A stretch of 38,094 nucleotides of DNA from Alphaproteobacteria bacterium (GTDB lineage Bacteria; Pseudomonadota; Alphaproteobacteria; Paracaedibacterales; CAIOTO01). Where the stretch lies: the NCBI GenBank assembly GCA_947488275.1, contig CANKZX010000010.1, positions 1 through 38,094 of the forward strand. The letters are read 5' to 3'. The notes below the pieces were generated by a model. It had not been told where the DNA came from. It worked only from the letters and a program-made list of their open reading frames with translations, and made no database searches. The position numbers and the translations under genes were made by a program. This document shows, piece by piece, positions 16,818 to 26,214 of this stretch. How positions within the stretch are numbered: the stretch's first letter is position 1; each line of letters begins with the position of its first letter.

Positions 16818-18224
16818 TTAATTATAATAACTAAGTTTTACTAATGTTACAGTTGCACGATTATATTTTCTTTTTAACGTTTCTATATAACCTTCAGCAT
16901 TTAAATCTTTAACATACACTGGTTCATGACCTTTAGGTTTTTTGTTAGTTGGATAAGGTTTACTCCTAACTTTAACCTCCCAAGTTTTTGAAGGGGTCAC
17001 TACATTGTATGTTGCTGTAAAATAGTCTCCACGACCAATGATTTCAACCGCAGCAGCAGCCTTCGCCGAAGCACTTGTGCCATCAATATCATCACCATCG
17101 GCCTTTAATGCATCAACAATTTCCACGTCGTCAACGTTACCTTCAGCACTACCAGCAGCACTAGCCCCTGATAAAGCTGCAGCTTCTTTATCGCTAATTA
17201 CCTGTCTAAGTGATTCATCCAAAGTTTGAGTTGCCATCGACAAAGCGTCACTTCGTTCTGATATATTTTCCCTTATTGTTCTTTTGGTCTTGATAAAAAT
17301 ATTCATTTCAACTTTCAAATCTTCAGTGAAAAAACCTGTTTCAAAAAGATCTGAACCAGCAATAAGCGCTTGATTTAATAAAGCCTCACGTTCAGCACAA
17401 GCTGCTGTTAAATCTGTTAAAGGCTCCGTATAATAGCTGCAGTCATTATAAGCCGTCTCAAGTTTCCTATGAAGCGATTGCAGAGCATCATAAATATCCC
17501 GATTAAGTTCAGATTGTTCAGCATATGCCTTTACAACATCTATATAGAAACCACCCAACGCACGATCATTAATTCTATAATCATTCTTATAATGTTCAAC
17601 CTCACGTGAAATAAAACCTTTTATGTGCGCCTGTTTTGCTATGCCATAGAGTTCAATAAACCTTTTACTATCAATGCCTGTCAATCGTTTGAGATTCGCA
17701 AAAGCCGTTTTTGTTTGCAACGTGCAAGCGCCTACATCAAGCTCCCCCAATACTACGCCAAACCAATCATTTGCTGCCAAATCGGTGGCCAAGAATTCAA
17801 TTTCACAAAGGGCAAGATAGTGTTGATAAACAAGACTATGCCTGTACGTATCAGGACGTAATGAAGAAAGTTCACTTTTTACGTCATTAAATTTCTGCCT
17901 AAGTACAACATTAGATTTGTCATCTGCCGCAGCAATAATAGCCGTACCCAACATAGCCAGCGTAACGGCCTCTTTCGTTGCCATGGAGGCTTTCTTTTTT
18001 GTATTAACACCTTTGGTAAGCTTGGTGTTAATAACAAAGGTGCTTTCATTGACCTCAGAATCGTGACGATTATTAAATTCACCCTGACGCTGATCATCCC
18101 GATCATAAATAAATTTTGCTGCTGAACAGAGATTGTCTTGGCCGATCATGTCATACCGTGCAAAAGTTGCTGCGGTCAGCACAATCATTACAAATAATGA
18201 TTTTACATAAAATTTTGCTTTCAT
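16818..18224 (-). CDS. Large exported, helix-rich protein of unknown function
   Basis: A 468-residue protein from ATG 18224; an in-frame ATG at 18311 would add 29 polar residues before the signal sequence and is less likely. The N-terminus MKAKFYVKSLFVMIVLTAAT is a signal peptide. Residues ~60-330 are helical and charged with several cysteines. An Ala/Ser/Gly/Asp-rich linker follows (about residues 345-400, e.g. LSGASAAGSAEGNVDD), then a small basic C-terminal domain with SKTWEVKVRSKPYPTNKK and a final beta-rich NRATVTLVKLSYYN. No family is recognised. It is a single-gene unit with its own terminator. Confidence 0.72.
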   Translation of the reverse strand: MKAKFYVKSLFVMIVLTAATFARYDMIGQDNLCSAAKFIYDRDDQRQGEFNNRHDSEVNESTFVINTKLTKGVNTKKKASMATKEAVTLAMLGTAIIAAADDKSNVVLRQKFNDVKSELSSLRPDTYRHSLVYQHYLALCEIEFLATDLAANDWFGVVLGELDVGACTLQTKTAFANLKRLTGIDSKRFIELYGIAKQAHIKGFISREVEHYKNDYRINDRALGGFYIDVVKAYAEQSELNRDIYDALQSLHRKLETAYNDCSYYTEPLTDLTAACAEREALLNQALIAGSDLFETGFFTEDLKVEMNIFIKTKRTIRENISERSDALSMATQTLDESLRQVISDKEAAALSGASAAGSAEGNVDDVEIVDALKADGDDIDGTSASAKAAAAVEIIGRGDYFTATYNVVTPSKTWEVKVRSKPYPTNKKPKGHEPVYVKDLNAEGYIETLKRKYNRATVTLVKLSYYN

Positions 18225-19090
18225 TTTAATGTCTTCATTCCTAAATAAGTTTCTACTATTTTCATCATTTAACACATAATAATAAGGGACAGCAATCATT
18301 TTTATAGACAAATAGCAGTCACCACTGGTTACACAAAAACATATCAGGATATTGACTGTTTTTTAATATACGGTAAAGGTGACGCGTTATCCCCTCCCCG
18401 TCTTATGTATTATCCATATTTGACATAAGCATCAAGATCCACGGAAAACAGAGGGAGAGCTGTATTATACCGCGTCTCTCTCGTGCTTGACCCTGCACTC
18501 ACCTTATGCCTTCCTCGTGCTCGATACGAGGATCTCTCACGTTTCAAAGACAAATATTGGCTGCACGTCACCAAATGACATGCCACCTTAAACCATAGAG
18601 ATGTTCGTATCACGTTCGAACATATCAAAAAAATCAATTATTATATTTTAAAAACACCTAACTTGCATTATTTTTTTCTATAAAGATGAAAAGATAACTA
18701 CTTTTCATCTTGAAATGTGATTTTTTCATTGTTATATGAAGATCATGAGAGGCTAAATCTTCTTTGCGCTTGCATTAATGTAAATTTATTATTTTTTTTC
18801 TTTTTTATGTAAAACATTATTCAATCGCACACCTTTTACAAGTGATTTTTATCATAAAATGCCTATTTACCGCCTATCATCATCACATGTTTACATAAGA
18901 AAATATCGTGATCTGGCAGTTATTTTGAAGGATGAGCGCCAGCTTAGTCTGGTTCACGTATTCCAACAGAAATGCATCGAATGATTAATAAGGGAAATAG
19001 CGTCGTAGATATTATTTTTCTTGCAAGAACGTATGTGATTAACAACACATCGATCAAGGGTTCACACATAAAAAATGGTGCGTAATAGAA
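18225..19090. other. Gene-free interval upstream of the kinase operon
   Basis: These 866 bases have no ORF with a convincing ribosome site. The part at 18410-18640 is more GC-rich than its surroundings and holds a small hairpin, CCTCGT GCTCGAT ACGAGG (near 18512-18530), and an inverted repeat TGTTCG / CGAACA (near 18601-18621). Positions 18650-18860 are very AT-rich. A decayed dispersed element lies at 18865-18970, and the last 120 bases must contain the kinase promoter, for which I see no good consensus boxes. Confidence 0.5.
18865..18970. repeat. Dispersed palindromic element, copy E (heavily decayed)
   Basis: Alignment by eye to copy D: ATCATCATCAC ... GTGATCTGGCAGTTATTTTG, AAGGATGAGCGCCAGCTTAG and TCTGGTTCACG correspond to the same blocks in the same order. 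The right hairpin is reduced to CCAG / CTGG (18939-18942 and 18949-18952). No terminal repeats remain. Confidence 0.5.
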
Positions 19091-21052
19091 ATGAATACCA
19101 ACAAACAAGGGTTTGGCAAAATGTCTATTGATGATCACGATGTTGCTGAAGCTGTCGGCTTCCTAGAGTGGGATATTATAAATGGAACAATGTATGTTAC
19201 AAAGAACTTAAAAGCCATTTTGGGATTACCACTTAACGATGATCTCATGACAATAGAGGATTGGATCAATCTGTCCCCAGAAGAGGATATCGATAAAACA
19301 AAAGAAAGCATCAATGCCTTATTAACGCGTGAAAGCACCTATGTTGTTCATCGCAAGAAAAAAACAGCAACAGGAGAGTATCGAGAATTCCTCGTACATG
19401 GAAAGCTCACGCGGTGTCCAAATAGTGGTAAACCGCTTTATTCAACAGCGATGTGCACAGATATTACACATCCTAAGAAAAACGAACAAAGTACAGTTGA
19501 AAAAAGCAACATTAATACAGCTGTCGATAATTTACACTATCTTTATCTTAAAGAATTTTCACTTAAACTTTTATTGAAAGAAATATTGGCTTCATTCCAA
19601 AAAATTACCAATAATGCTTATGTATCAATTGTTATTTTCTCAGAATTTAATACCATTATTGAATGCATAACCAGCAATAAATCATCACTTTCAAAACGCA
19701 TTTTTGATTTCTTAAGGCATGTAGTAGATCTGCGTGAGACTCAATTTCTTATGCTTAATAACAAGTCGTGTATAGGAATTTATATCCCCCTTCCATATGA
19801 AAATAATTGCGTTATTTATCTAGAGAGGGATGAGCCTTTTGATAAATACATGTTGTTCTATCTGGATTTTCTTATAAAAACAGTCACATATGCGATTGGA
19901 ATGAGCATTCTATCCTTCAAAGAAAAAGAAAAGGATAGTATTTTTGAACTCGTTATTCGTCAAATGCAAACACCTGTTGCTATTTTTGACGTGAATATGA
20001 ACTATTTATCCGTTAGTAATGCGTGGATTAAGGAGTTCAATCTTGAATCATATGAATGTATTCTTGGAAAACCACAATCGGATGTGATGCCAACACAGCC
20101 AAAACAATGGGAAGATAATTATAAAAACGCACTTAATGGACGCATTTATTATGGCGAAGAGGAATGTTATATCGACACCAGCGGCAATAAGGTTTGGTTA
20201 AAAAGCAATATACACCCATGGTATACACCAAATGAAACCATTGGGGGGATCATCATTTTCTCAGAAATTATCACCAAACAAAAAAATGCTGAAAAACATT
20301 TGAACTTACTTGTAAAAGAACTTACGCGATCCAACCAAGAACTTGAACGTTTTGCCCACATCTGTTCGCATGATTTAAAGGAACCGCTTCGCTCCGTTTC
20401 GGGCTTTGTTCAGCTACTACTTGCACAAAATGCAAATAATTTTGATGATATCTCCTTCACCTACGTCCCTTATATTTTAAAGGGGATCGATCGGATGAAT
20501 ACACTCATTAAAGACATTTTGACGTATTCAATGGTTTCCGTAAAATCAAGTAAATCATCTTATTCCAATGTTGAACAGATATTAATTGAAATAAAAGAAA
20601 ATATTTCAACACAAATAAGGCAATTAAAAGCAACCATTAATATCGGAAAAATGCCCATTGTTGAAGCCGATGAAATACAAATTAAGCAAATTTTTACCAA
20701 TCTAATTGAAAATGCGTTGAAATTTCGTTCTAAACAACATCCTGTAATTGATATATATTGCGAAGATAGAGGAGATATTTGGGAATTTGTGGTGAGAGAT
20801 AATGGTGTGGGTATAGCTCCTCAATATCGTACGGAGATTTTTGAAATATTTAAAAGACTTTATAACAAAGATCGGTATGAAGGGTCTGGTGTTGGTTTGT
20901 CTATCGTTAAAAAGATAGTCAATGCCCATGGCGGTGAAATTTATGTCAGAAGCAATGCCGCCGATGGTAGTGATTTCGTCTTTACATTGCAAAAATCAAG
21001 TGGTGGAAAGAAGATCAAAAAACAGGTTAAACATTTAGTAAATAATTTTTAA
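19091..21052 (+). CDS. PAS-GAF-like-PAS sensor histidine kinase
   Basis: A 653-residue soluble kinase with no membrane helix. The domain order read by eye is: PAS (about 15-135, VGFLEWDIINGTMYV opening), a GAF-like segment (about 145-275), a second PAS (about 285-400, QTPVAIFDVNMNYLSVSNAW), then HisKA with RSNQELERFAHICSHDLKEP carrying the phosphoacceptor His427, then the ATP-binding domain with N box QIFTNLIENALKF, G1 DNGVGI and G2 GSGVGLSIVK. The HisKA type (ERFAHICSHDLKEPLR) is that of phytochrome-like kinases that pair with RcpA-like receivers. The second ORF begins four bases after its stop. No ribosome site precedes ATG 19091; ATG 19121, with AAGGG upstream, is an alternative start. Absence of membrane helices suggests it senses a cytoplasmic signal. 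Confidence 0.92.
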   Translation: MNTNKQGFGKMSIDDHDVAEAVGFLEWDIINGTMYVTKNLKAILGLPLNDDLMTIEDWINLSPEEDIDKTKESINALLTRESTYVVHRKKKTATGEYREFLVHGKLTRCPNSGKPLYSTAMCTDITHPKKNEQSTVEKSNINTAVDNLHYLYLKEFSLKLLLKEILASFQKITNNAYVSIVIFSEFNTIIECITSNKSSLSKRIFDFLRHVVDLRETQFLMLNNKSCIGIYIPLPYENNCVIYLERDEPFDKYMLFYLDFLIKTVTYAIGMSILSFKEKEKDSIFELVIRQMQTPVAIFDVNMNYLSVSNAWIKEFNLESYECILGKPQSDVMPTQPKQWEDNYKNALNGRIYYGEEECYIDTSGNKVWLKSNIHPWYTPNETIGGIIIFSEIITKQKNAEKHLNLLVKELTRSNQELERFAHICSHDLKEPLRSVSGFVQLLLAQNANNFDDISFTYVPYILKGIDRMNTLIKDILTYSMVSVKSSKSSYSNVEQILIEIKENISTQIRQLKATINIGKMPIVEADEIQIKQIFTNLIENALKFRSKQHPVIDIYCEDRGDIWEFVVRDNGVGIAPQYRTEIFEIFKRLYNKDRYEGSGVGLSIVKKIVNAHGGEIYVRSNAADGSDFVFTLQKSSGGKKIKKQVKHLVNNF

Positions 21053-21055
21053 GCA

Positions 21056-22666
21056 GTGAGTTATGAGATGGTCGCATCTTCCACCAAAAATGAAGATCTA
21101 TTTTATGATTTTCACGTTGCTACACGTCAAGAGATGGCAAAAGGTCTTTTCTTTGGTGCGGAAGAGCTTGGTTTTATTGATTGGGATATCACGAATGACA
21201 AAACTATTATTTCACCAAACCTACGTCGTATATTAGATATTCCAAACGATATTGAAATAATGTGCTGGCATGATTGGGTCAATCTTTTTCACCCACAAGA
21301 TCAAAGTGCGATTATCGAAGAGATTGAAGCCTTAAAAAAAGCAGATACAAATTATGTAACAGCAAAGCATTTTAAAAAACATACAAATGGTTCCAATGCA
21401 TCCCTATTAACGCAAACAATCGTACTTAGTCGTGATAATAATAATATGCCGACACGGTTATTAACAACATGCATGTGTGAAACATCTTACGAAAAAGAGA
21501 AGATGTCTCTTAAAAACACAAAGATTGAAAACGATATAATTGCGCCAAACAACTCAATATCCTTATTACAAAATATGGAGAATAATTACAATAACTTTAT
21601 CAAACAGATACAAGTTCCTATTGCAATATTAGATATGGATATGCGCTATATTGCAACCAGTGATGCATGGATTCACGTATATAATCTTGAAAACCAAGGT
21701 AATATTATTGGCAAATCACACTATGATGTTTTTCCCAATCAACCTCAAAATTGGATTGAGGCACACCAAATCGCACTGAGCGGTGAGATTTATGTTGGCG
21801 GAGAAGAATGCTACTACACACCGAAAGGTAAACCCATTTGGCTTACGGGCAGTATCTACCCATGGTATACAGAAACACAAACAAGAGGCGGCGTTATTAT
21901 TGCAACTGAGATTATAACGAAACGCAAAAATTCAGAACAACATTTAAGTCATATGGTTAATGAACTTATGCGTTCAAACCAAGATTTGGAAAGATTTGCT
22001 CATATTTGTTCGCATGATTTAAAAGGTCCTCTTCGGTCAATTTCTGGTTTTCTACAATTACTCGTTCGACATAACACAGATGTATTTGATGATACATCTT
22101 TAATGTATATTCCGCATATCGTACAAAATATTAATCGTATGGATGAACTTATTAAAGGGATTTTGGAGTATTCAAAAATTTCATACGAATCTGGTGAACA
22201 CACGAAAGTTAATATAGCGCTTGTAGTAAATGAAGTCATTGAGGATTTAACACTAAAAACCAAACAGCTTAATGCCGTCATTAACATCGATCCATTGCCT
22301 GTGATTGAAGGCGAATATATCAAAATTAAACAAATCTTTTCAAATTTAATTGATAATTCTTTAAAATTTCATTCACACAGACCCCCTGTTATTGATGTAC
22401 GGTGCGAAGACAATGGCGCATTTTGGAAATTCACGGTTAGGGATAATGGTGTCGGCATTGACCTCGACCATTCAGTTGATATTTTTAGAGCATTTAAACG
22501 CCTTCACAAAAATGATGAATATGAAGGAACAGGCGTAGGTCTATCAATTGTTAAAAAAAATGTAAACGCCCATGGTGGCGATATTTATATTCAAACGAAT
22601 CCAACAGGAGGCTGTGAATTCATATTTACGCTCCAAAAACAAAATAAAATAATGAGCAAGGATTAA
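21056..22666 (+). CDS. PAS-PAS sensor histidine kinase, paralogue of the upstream kinase
   Basis: A 536-residue soluble kinase. An N-terminal PAS-like domain (about 30-150, LGFIDWDITNDKTIIS) is followed directly by a second PAS (about 180-290, QVPIAILDMDMRYIATSDAW), HisKA with RSNQDLERFAHICSHDLKGP and phosphoacceptor His320, and an ATP-binding domain with QIFSNLIDNSLKF, DNGVGI and GTGVGLSIVK. Domain by domain it matches the upstream kinase but lacks the GAF-like segment, so the pair arose by duplication. It starts with GTG at 21056, four bases after the preceding stop; an in-frame ATG at 21068 is the alternative. Translation is probably coupled. The pair may act as a heterodimer or as two inputs to one regulator (inference). 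Confidence 0.92.
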   Translation: MSYEMVASSTKNEDLFYDFHVATRQEMAKGLFFGAEELGFIDWDITNDKTIISPNLRRILDIPNDIEIMCWHDWVNLFHPQDQSAIIEEIEALKKADTNYVTAKHFKKHTNGSNASLLTQTIVLSRDNNNMPTRLLTTCMCETSYEKEKMSLKNTKIENDIIAPNNSISLLQNMENNYNNFIKQIQVPIAILDMDMRYIATSDAWIHVYNLENQGNIIGKSHYDVFPNQPQNWIEAHQIALSGEIYVGGEECYYTPKGKPIWLTGSIYPWYTETQTRGGVIIATEIITKRKNSEQHLSHMVNELMRSNQDLERFAHICSHDLKGPLRSISGFLQLLVRHNTDVFDDTSLMYIPHIVQNINRMDELIKGILEYSKISYESGEHTKVNIALVVNEVIEDLTLKTKQLNAVINIDPLPVIEGEYIKIKQIFSNLIDNSLKFHSHRPPVIDVRCEDNGAFWKFTVRDNGVGIDLDHSVDIFRAFKRLHKNDEYEGTGVGLSIVKKNVNAHGGDIYIQTNPTGGCEFIFTLQKQNKIMSKD

Positions 22667-22669
22667 GCT

Positions 22670-23401
22670 ATGTCAGAGTCAGTTGAGAGTAAAGTTCTCG
22701 ATCAATATATTGGAAAACGATTACGTGAGAAACGACAAAAATTAGGATTTACGTTGACAGATCTTGCTGAAAAATTAGCCGTTTCGCATCAACAAATTCA
22801 AAAATATGAACAAGCGCAATCACGCATTTCGGCTATTACTCTTTATCAGTTGGGGGAAATATTAGGCGTAGAACCTAGCTATTTCTTTCAAGGATTCTCT
22901 GCTTTCCAAAAAAAATGTGGGCGTATACATGGTGACGTTATTGTGCCTGATCGACAGAGCAGTCTTAATGTACTTTTAATCGAAGATGACGCTGCCGATG
23001 AATTGTTAGCCCGCCGTGCGTTTGCTGAAGCATCTTTACCTGTTAATATTTTTACCGTTCATGATGGTGTAGCCGCCTTAGATTGCTTGCGCAATCGCAG
23101 TACTCTTGTTGATTTTCCACGTCCTGATATTATTTTGCTCGACCTCAATATACCAAAACATGACGGAGCAACCGTGCTGCGCGAGATTAAACGTGACCGT
23201 GAAATTAGTGATATTCCTGTCATTATTTTAACAAATAGTATTAATTTTCAAGAGATGATCTCTTGTTATAAAACATATGCAGCAGGCTATATTTGCAAGC
23301 CATTTGACTTTGATGTGTTTCAAAAAAGCATTGATGCGCTTGTGCGTTATTGGGCATTAACAGTTGTTTTGCCAAGCCGTGCAAATGGTGTGCTAACGTA
23401 A
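22670..23401 (+). CDS. XRE-type helix-turn-helix / receiver-domain fusion regulator
   Basis: A 243-residue protein. Residues ~14-70 are an XRE/Cro helix-turn-helix (IGKRLREKRQKLGFTLTDLA, then VSHQQIQKYEQAQSRIS), like the alphaproteobacterial QQIQKYE repressors. Residues ~100-225 are a receiver domain: acidic pocket EDD (about 104-106), phosphoacceptor Asp158 in DIILLDLN, a conserved ILTNS, and KPFD with the conserved lysine. The strand ending RYWALTVVLP is typical of RcpA-like single-domain receivers, the partners of phytochrome-like kinases. The order is opposite to that of most response regulators, in which the receiver is N-terminal; PhyR is a known exception with the same order. AAGGA lies seven bases before ATG 22670, and it starts four bases after the second kinase. 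It is the obvious output of the operon. Confidence 0.93.
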   Translation: MSESVESKVLDQYIGKRLREKRQKLGFTLTDLAEKLAVSHQQIQKYEQAQSRISAITLYQLGEILGVEPSYFFQGFSAFQKKCGRIHGDVIVPDRQSSLNVLLIEDDAADELLARRAFAEASLPVNIFTVHDGVAALDCLRNRSTLVDFPRPDIILLDLNIPKHDGATVLREIKRDREISDIPVIILTNSINFQEMISCYKTYAAGYICKPFDFDVFQKSIDALVRYWALTVVLPSRANGVLT

Positions 23402-23417
23402 AAAATCAAGTTATTAT

Positions 23418-24473
23418 TTATGAACAGCGTTCACGTCCTAACAAATAATACGTAATACCAAAGATAGCGTGTGCGATAAGGGTACGATTAAAAATCCGTG
23501 CGGCATTTTCTCTTCCAAGATAATGATTTAACAGATTCATATCTCCCTCTGGTTGAGTTTCTGTTAAATCAATGATGCTTGTATGTTTCAGATGACTCAA
23601 TTGCGGTAATTCTAAGCCCTTATTTCTCAAAATATGGTGTATCGTTTGAATATATGATTTTCTTTGAGCTTCTTTATCTTGATCTTCATCTGGTTTAAAC
23701 AGATCAACGTGCGTTGCTTTATTGCTCGTCAATAGATGCACATTTGGATTACCTGCGTCTTTAAGACCTGTATAAAAGACAACCGCATCATCGTGTGATA
23801 ATATTTGATCCTCTTTAGAATGCACAAGAATAAATGGAGTTTCATTCGGCATTTGATGTAATGACTGAATAGCCTGTTGCCCACCAATGCTGTACCAGGG
23901 ATAAACAACGGATGATACAATATAGGGCATCGTATAAAATGACCCAGGCGTCCAACTAAACCATTTACCAACAGGGATTTTAATACCGCCTATACGAATG
24001 TTAATTTTATTTCGCCCATAATGAGAGATAGCACTATTTCCTGATGCCATAACGCCTTCATAAATAAGCGCTTTTACTTTTGGATGTTGATGTGATTTGA
24101 AATAATTTGTTGCCGTTGCCGTGCCTTGCGATATAGCGTATACAATAATGCGCTTAACAGAATCATTACTATCCAGCTGTTCCATAAGAAGAGACAGTGG
24201 ATATTGACAGTTGTATTGCCCAAAATCAGCATAGGTAAAAAAGCTATTTTTAGTAGCAATAGGCGTATTTACATAATGTATATTTTCTGATGGAAATTGC
24301 GTTGTATCAATAATATGCTGCAGTGGATTATCTGCTTTTTTTCCATAACCATCTTGCCCAGGAATAACCACAAAATGAGTGTATTTTAATAAATTATCAT
24401 CCTCTAAATCAACGGCTTGTATTACTTTCGTTACATAAATAAGTATCGCAATCATAATTGATGTATATTTCAT
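23418..24473 (-). CDS. Exported alpha/beta-hydrolase-fold protein
   Basis: A 351-residue protein with a signal peptide (MKYTSIMIAILIYVTKVIQA, cleavage after residue 20). The likely catalytic triad is Ser115 in YAISQGTATA, Asp222 in HSKEDQIL and His255 in NKATHVDLF, placed as expected after strands 5, 7 and 8. The elbow reads A-I-S-Q-G, so the first glycine of GxSxG is alanine. VVIPGQDG near residue 40 could supply the oxyanion hole. A final hydrophobic helix (about residues 328-343, LIAHAIFGITYYLLG) is just before the C-terminus, so the protein may be membrane attached. The substrate is not evident: lipase, esterase or peptidase are all possible. Confidence 0.8.
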   Translation of the reverse strand: MKYTSIMIAILIYVTKVIQAVDLEDDNLLKYTHFVVIPGQDGYGKKADNPLQHIIDTTQFPSENIHYVNTPIATKNSFFTYADFGQYNCQYPLSLLMEQLDSNDSVKRIIVYAISQGTATATNYFKSHQHPKVKALIYEGVMASGNSAISHYGRNKINIRIGGIKIPVGKWFSWTPGSFYTMPYIVSSVVYPWYSIGGQQAIQSLHQMPNETPFILVHSKEDQILSHDDAVVFYTGLKDAGNPNVHLLTSNKATHVDLFKPDEDQDKEAQRKSYIQTIHHILRNKGLELPQLSHLKHTSIIDLTETQPEGDMNLLNHYLGRENAARIFNRTLIAHAIFGITYYLLGRERCS

Positions 24474-24637
24474 AATGACACCCGAAAGGAAAACTAAGTT
24501 CCTAATATATCAGATTTAATGAAACAATGATACACCTGCAACGATTAACAAATTGTTAACAGAATACTATTTTATGTACATATTAAATATTTATAGGATT
24601 TTTATTTAAGAATTACATTTATCTTTATAAGAAAAGA

Positions 24638-26038
24638 TCACCAGATCCCCAAGATTTTCCACCACACACCACCGATACCAAGCCATATGATAATATTAAC
24701 AACACTGACAATAAGACCATTTCCCCACCATGCAGGCAAACCAACATAGCCTGCGCCATAAAGAACAGCAGCTGACGATGTGCCATAATGGGTCATGCTT
24801 GAAAAAAGACTGCTAAAATAGGCTAACACCAATGCTGCCAATAATGGTGGCGTTCCAACGGAAATACTAACCGCCAGAAATGCCGCATACATCGAACTCA
24901 CATGCGCTGTATTGCTGGCAAAGAAATAGTGACTGTAAAAATACGCCATAATTAAAGTCAAAAAGGCAGCATGCCACGACCACCCTTCAACAAGTTTCCC
25001 CATTGATCCGCTAAACCAACCAATAAAACCAAATTTCTCAAGATAAATTGACATGGTCACCAAAATAGCAAGCCATACAAGTGTATGCCATGCTTCACTT
25101 TCTTGTAAAACGTCTTTCCAGTCAATGACACCAAGGATAAAGAGCATACATAGCCCTAATAATGCCGCCGTCGCAGCATTGATACCAAAATTATCGCCAA
25201 TCATCCACAAAACCAAAAGAACCCCGAAGATACCAACCATCGTCCATTCTTTTGTGCTCATTGGCCCCATTTCTTTAAGTCTCTCTTTAGCAAGACCAAC
25301 AGCCTCTGGCAGGTACTTAATTTGCGGTGGATAGATTATGTACAATAAAAAAGGAATAACAATAATGCTAACAAGTCCTGGAACAATTGCCCCTGTGAAC
25401 CATGTCATCCAGGTAATTTCAACACCCTGTTTAATAGCCAAAGCTTGCGCCAACGGATTAGCTGCCATTGCTGTTAAAAACATTGCACTGGTAATTAAAT
25501 TGCCTTGGAAACAAACTTGACTAAGGAAACTACCTAATTTTTTTTCCGTATTATCTTTAGGCGAGCTACCTAAGGCCTCCGAAATGGCTTTTATGATAGG
25601 GAGCATCACACCGCCTGTACGGGCGGCATTACTTGGCATGAAAGGAGCGATAACCAGCTCCGTAAAGACAACACCGTAGCCTAAACCAAGGGTTCGCTTA
25701 CCGAGTAAACGCACAAACCAATAAGCCACACGCGTGCCAAGATTAGTTTTGATAAAACCACGTGCGATGAAAAAGACAATCACAACCAACCAAATAATTG
25801 ATTTACTGAAACCAGCCAAGCCTTCTTCAAAGGTTAAAACACCTGTTAACGTACACGCTAAAAGCCCCATGAAGGCAACAGGCCCCATAGGAAAAGGCTT
25901 TAAAATAATCGCAACAATTGTACCGACAAAAATAGAAAATAAATGCCAGCCTTTCGGATCAACACCATCTGGAATTGGCAGAAAATAAAGCACAAATCCA
26001 ACACACATGGCTATCAATAACCGTATATAGCAATTCAT
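24638..26038 (-). CDS. DASS (SLC13) family dicarboxylate / anion transporter
   Basis: A 466-residue inner-membrane carrier with about 12 helices. The two family signatures are both there: SNA at residues 136-138 (PSNAARTGGV) and SNT at 375-377 (ASNTAHVSS), the paired substrate and cation-binding loops of DASS transporters. The sequence style (GWHLFSIFVGTIVAIILKP) is that of the 2-oxoglutarate/malate translocator branch shared by plant plastids, chlamydiae and intracellular bacteria. That branch exchanges C4/C5 dicarboxylates, so it would give access to host TCA-cycle intermediates (inference). It stands alone between two exported-protein genes. Confidence 0.92.
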   Translation of the reverse strand: MNCYIRLLIAMCVGFVLYFLPIPDGVDPKGWHLFSIFVGTIVAIILKPFPMGPVAFMGLLACTLTGVLTFEEGLAGFSKSIIWLVVIVFFIARGFIKTNLGTRVAYWFVRLLGKRTLGLGYGVVFTELVIAPFMPSNAARTGGVMLPIIKAISEALGSSPKDNTEKKLGSFLSQVCFQGNLITSAMFLTAMAANPLAQALAIKQGVEITWMTWFTGAIVPGLVSIIVIPFLLYIIYPPQIKYLPEAVGLAKERLKEMGPMSTKEWTMVGIFGVLLVLWMIGDNFGINAATAALLGLCMLFILGVIDWKDVLQESEAWHTLVWLAILVTMSIYLEKFGFIGWFSGSMGKLVEGWSWHAAFLTLIMAYFYSHYFFASNTAHVSSMYAAFLAVSISVGTPPLLAALVLAYFSSLFSSMTHYGTSSAAVLYGAGYVGLPAWWGNGLIVSVVNIIIWLGIGGVWWKILGIW

Positions 26039-26214
26039 TTATCGTAACCCTTTGACATTATCTTGCGACACTATTTTGAGACATTGTTTTTCAACATATA
26101 AATCCTTTTTAAAGGCACATTATACATTCAAAACACATCTCTAAAACATGAACGCAAACAAAGGTAAATTCAAGAAAAAAGTGCATTACAGTTAGAATCA
26201 CCTAAGGGTTGATC

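Noticed and set aside
18410-18637. 75-codon minus-strand ORF
   Set aside because: No ribosome site, and composition is that of non-coding repeat-like DNA.
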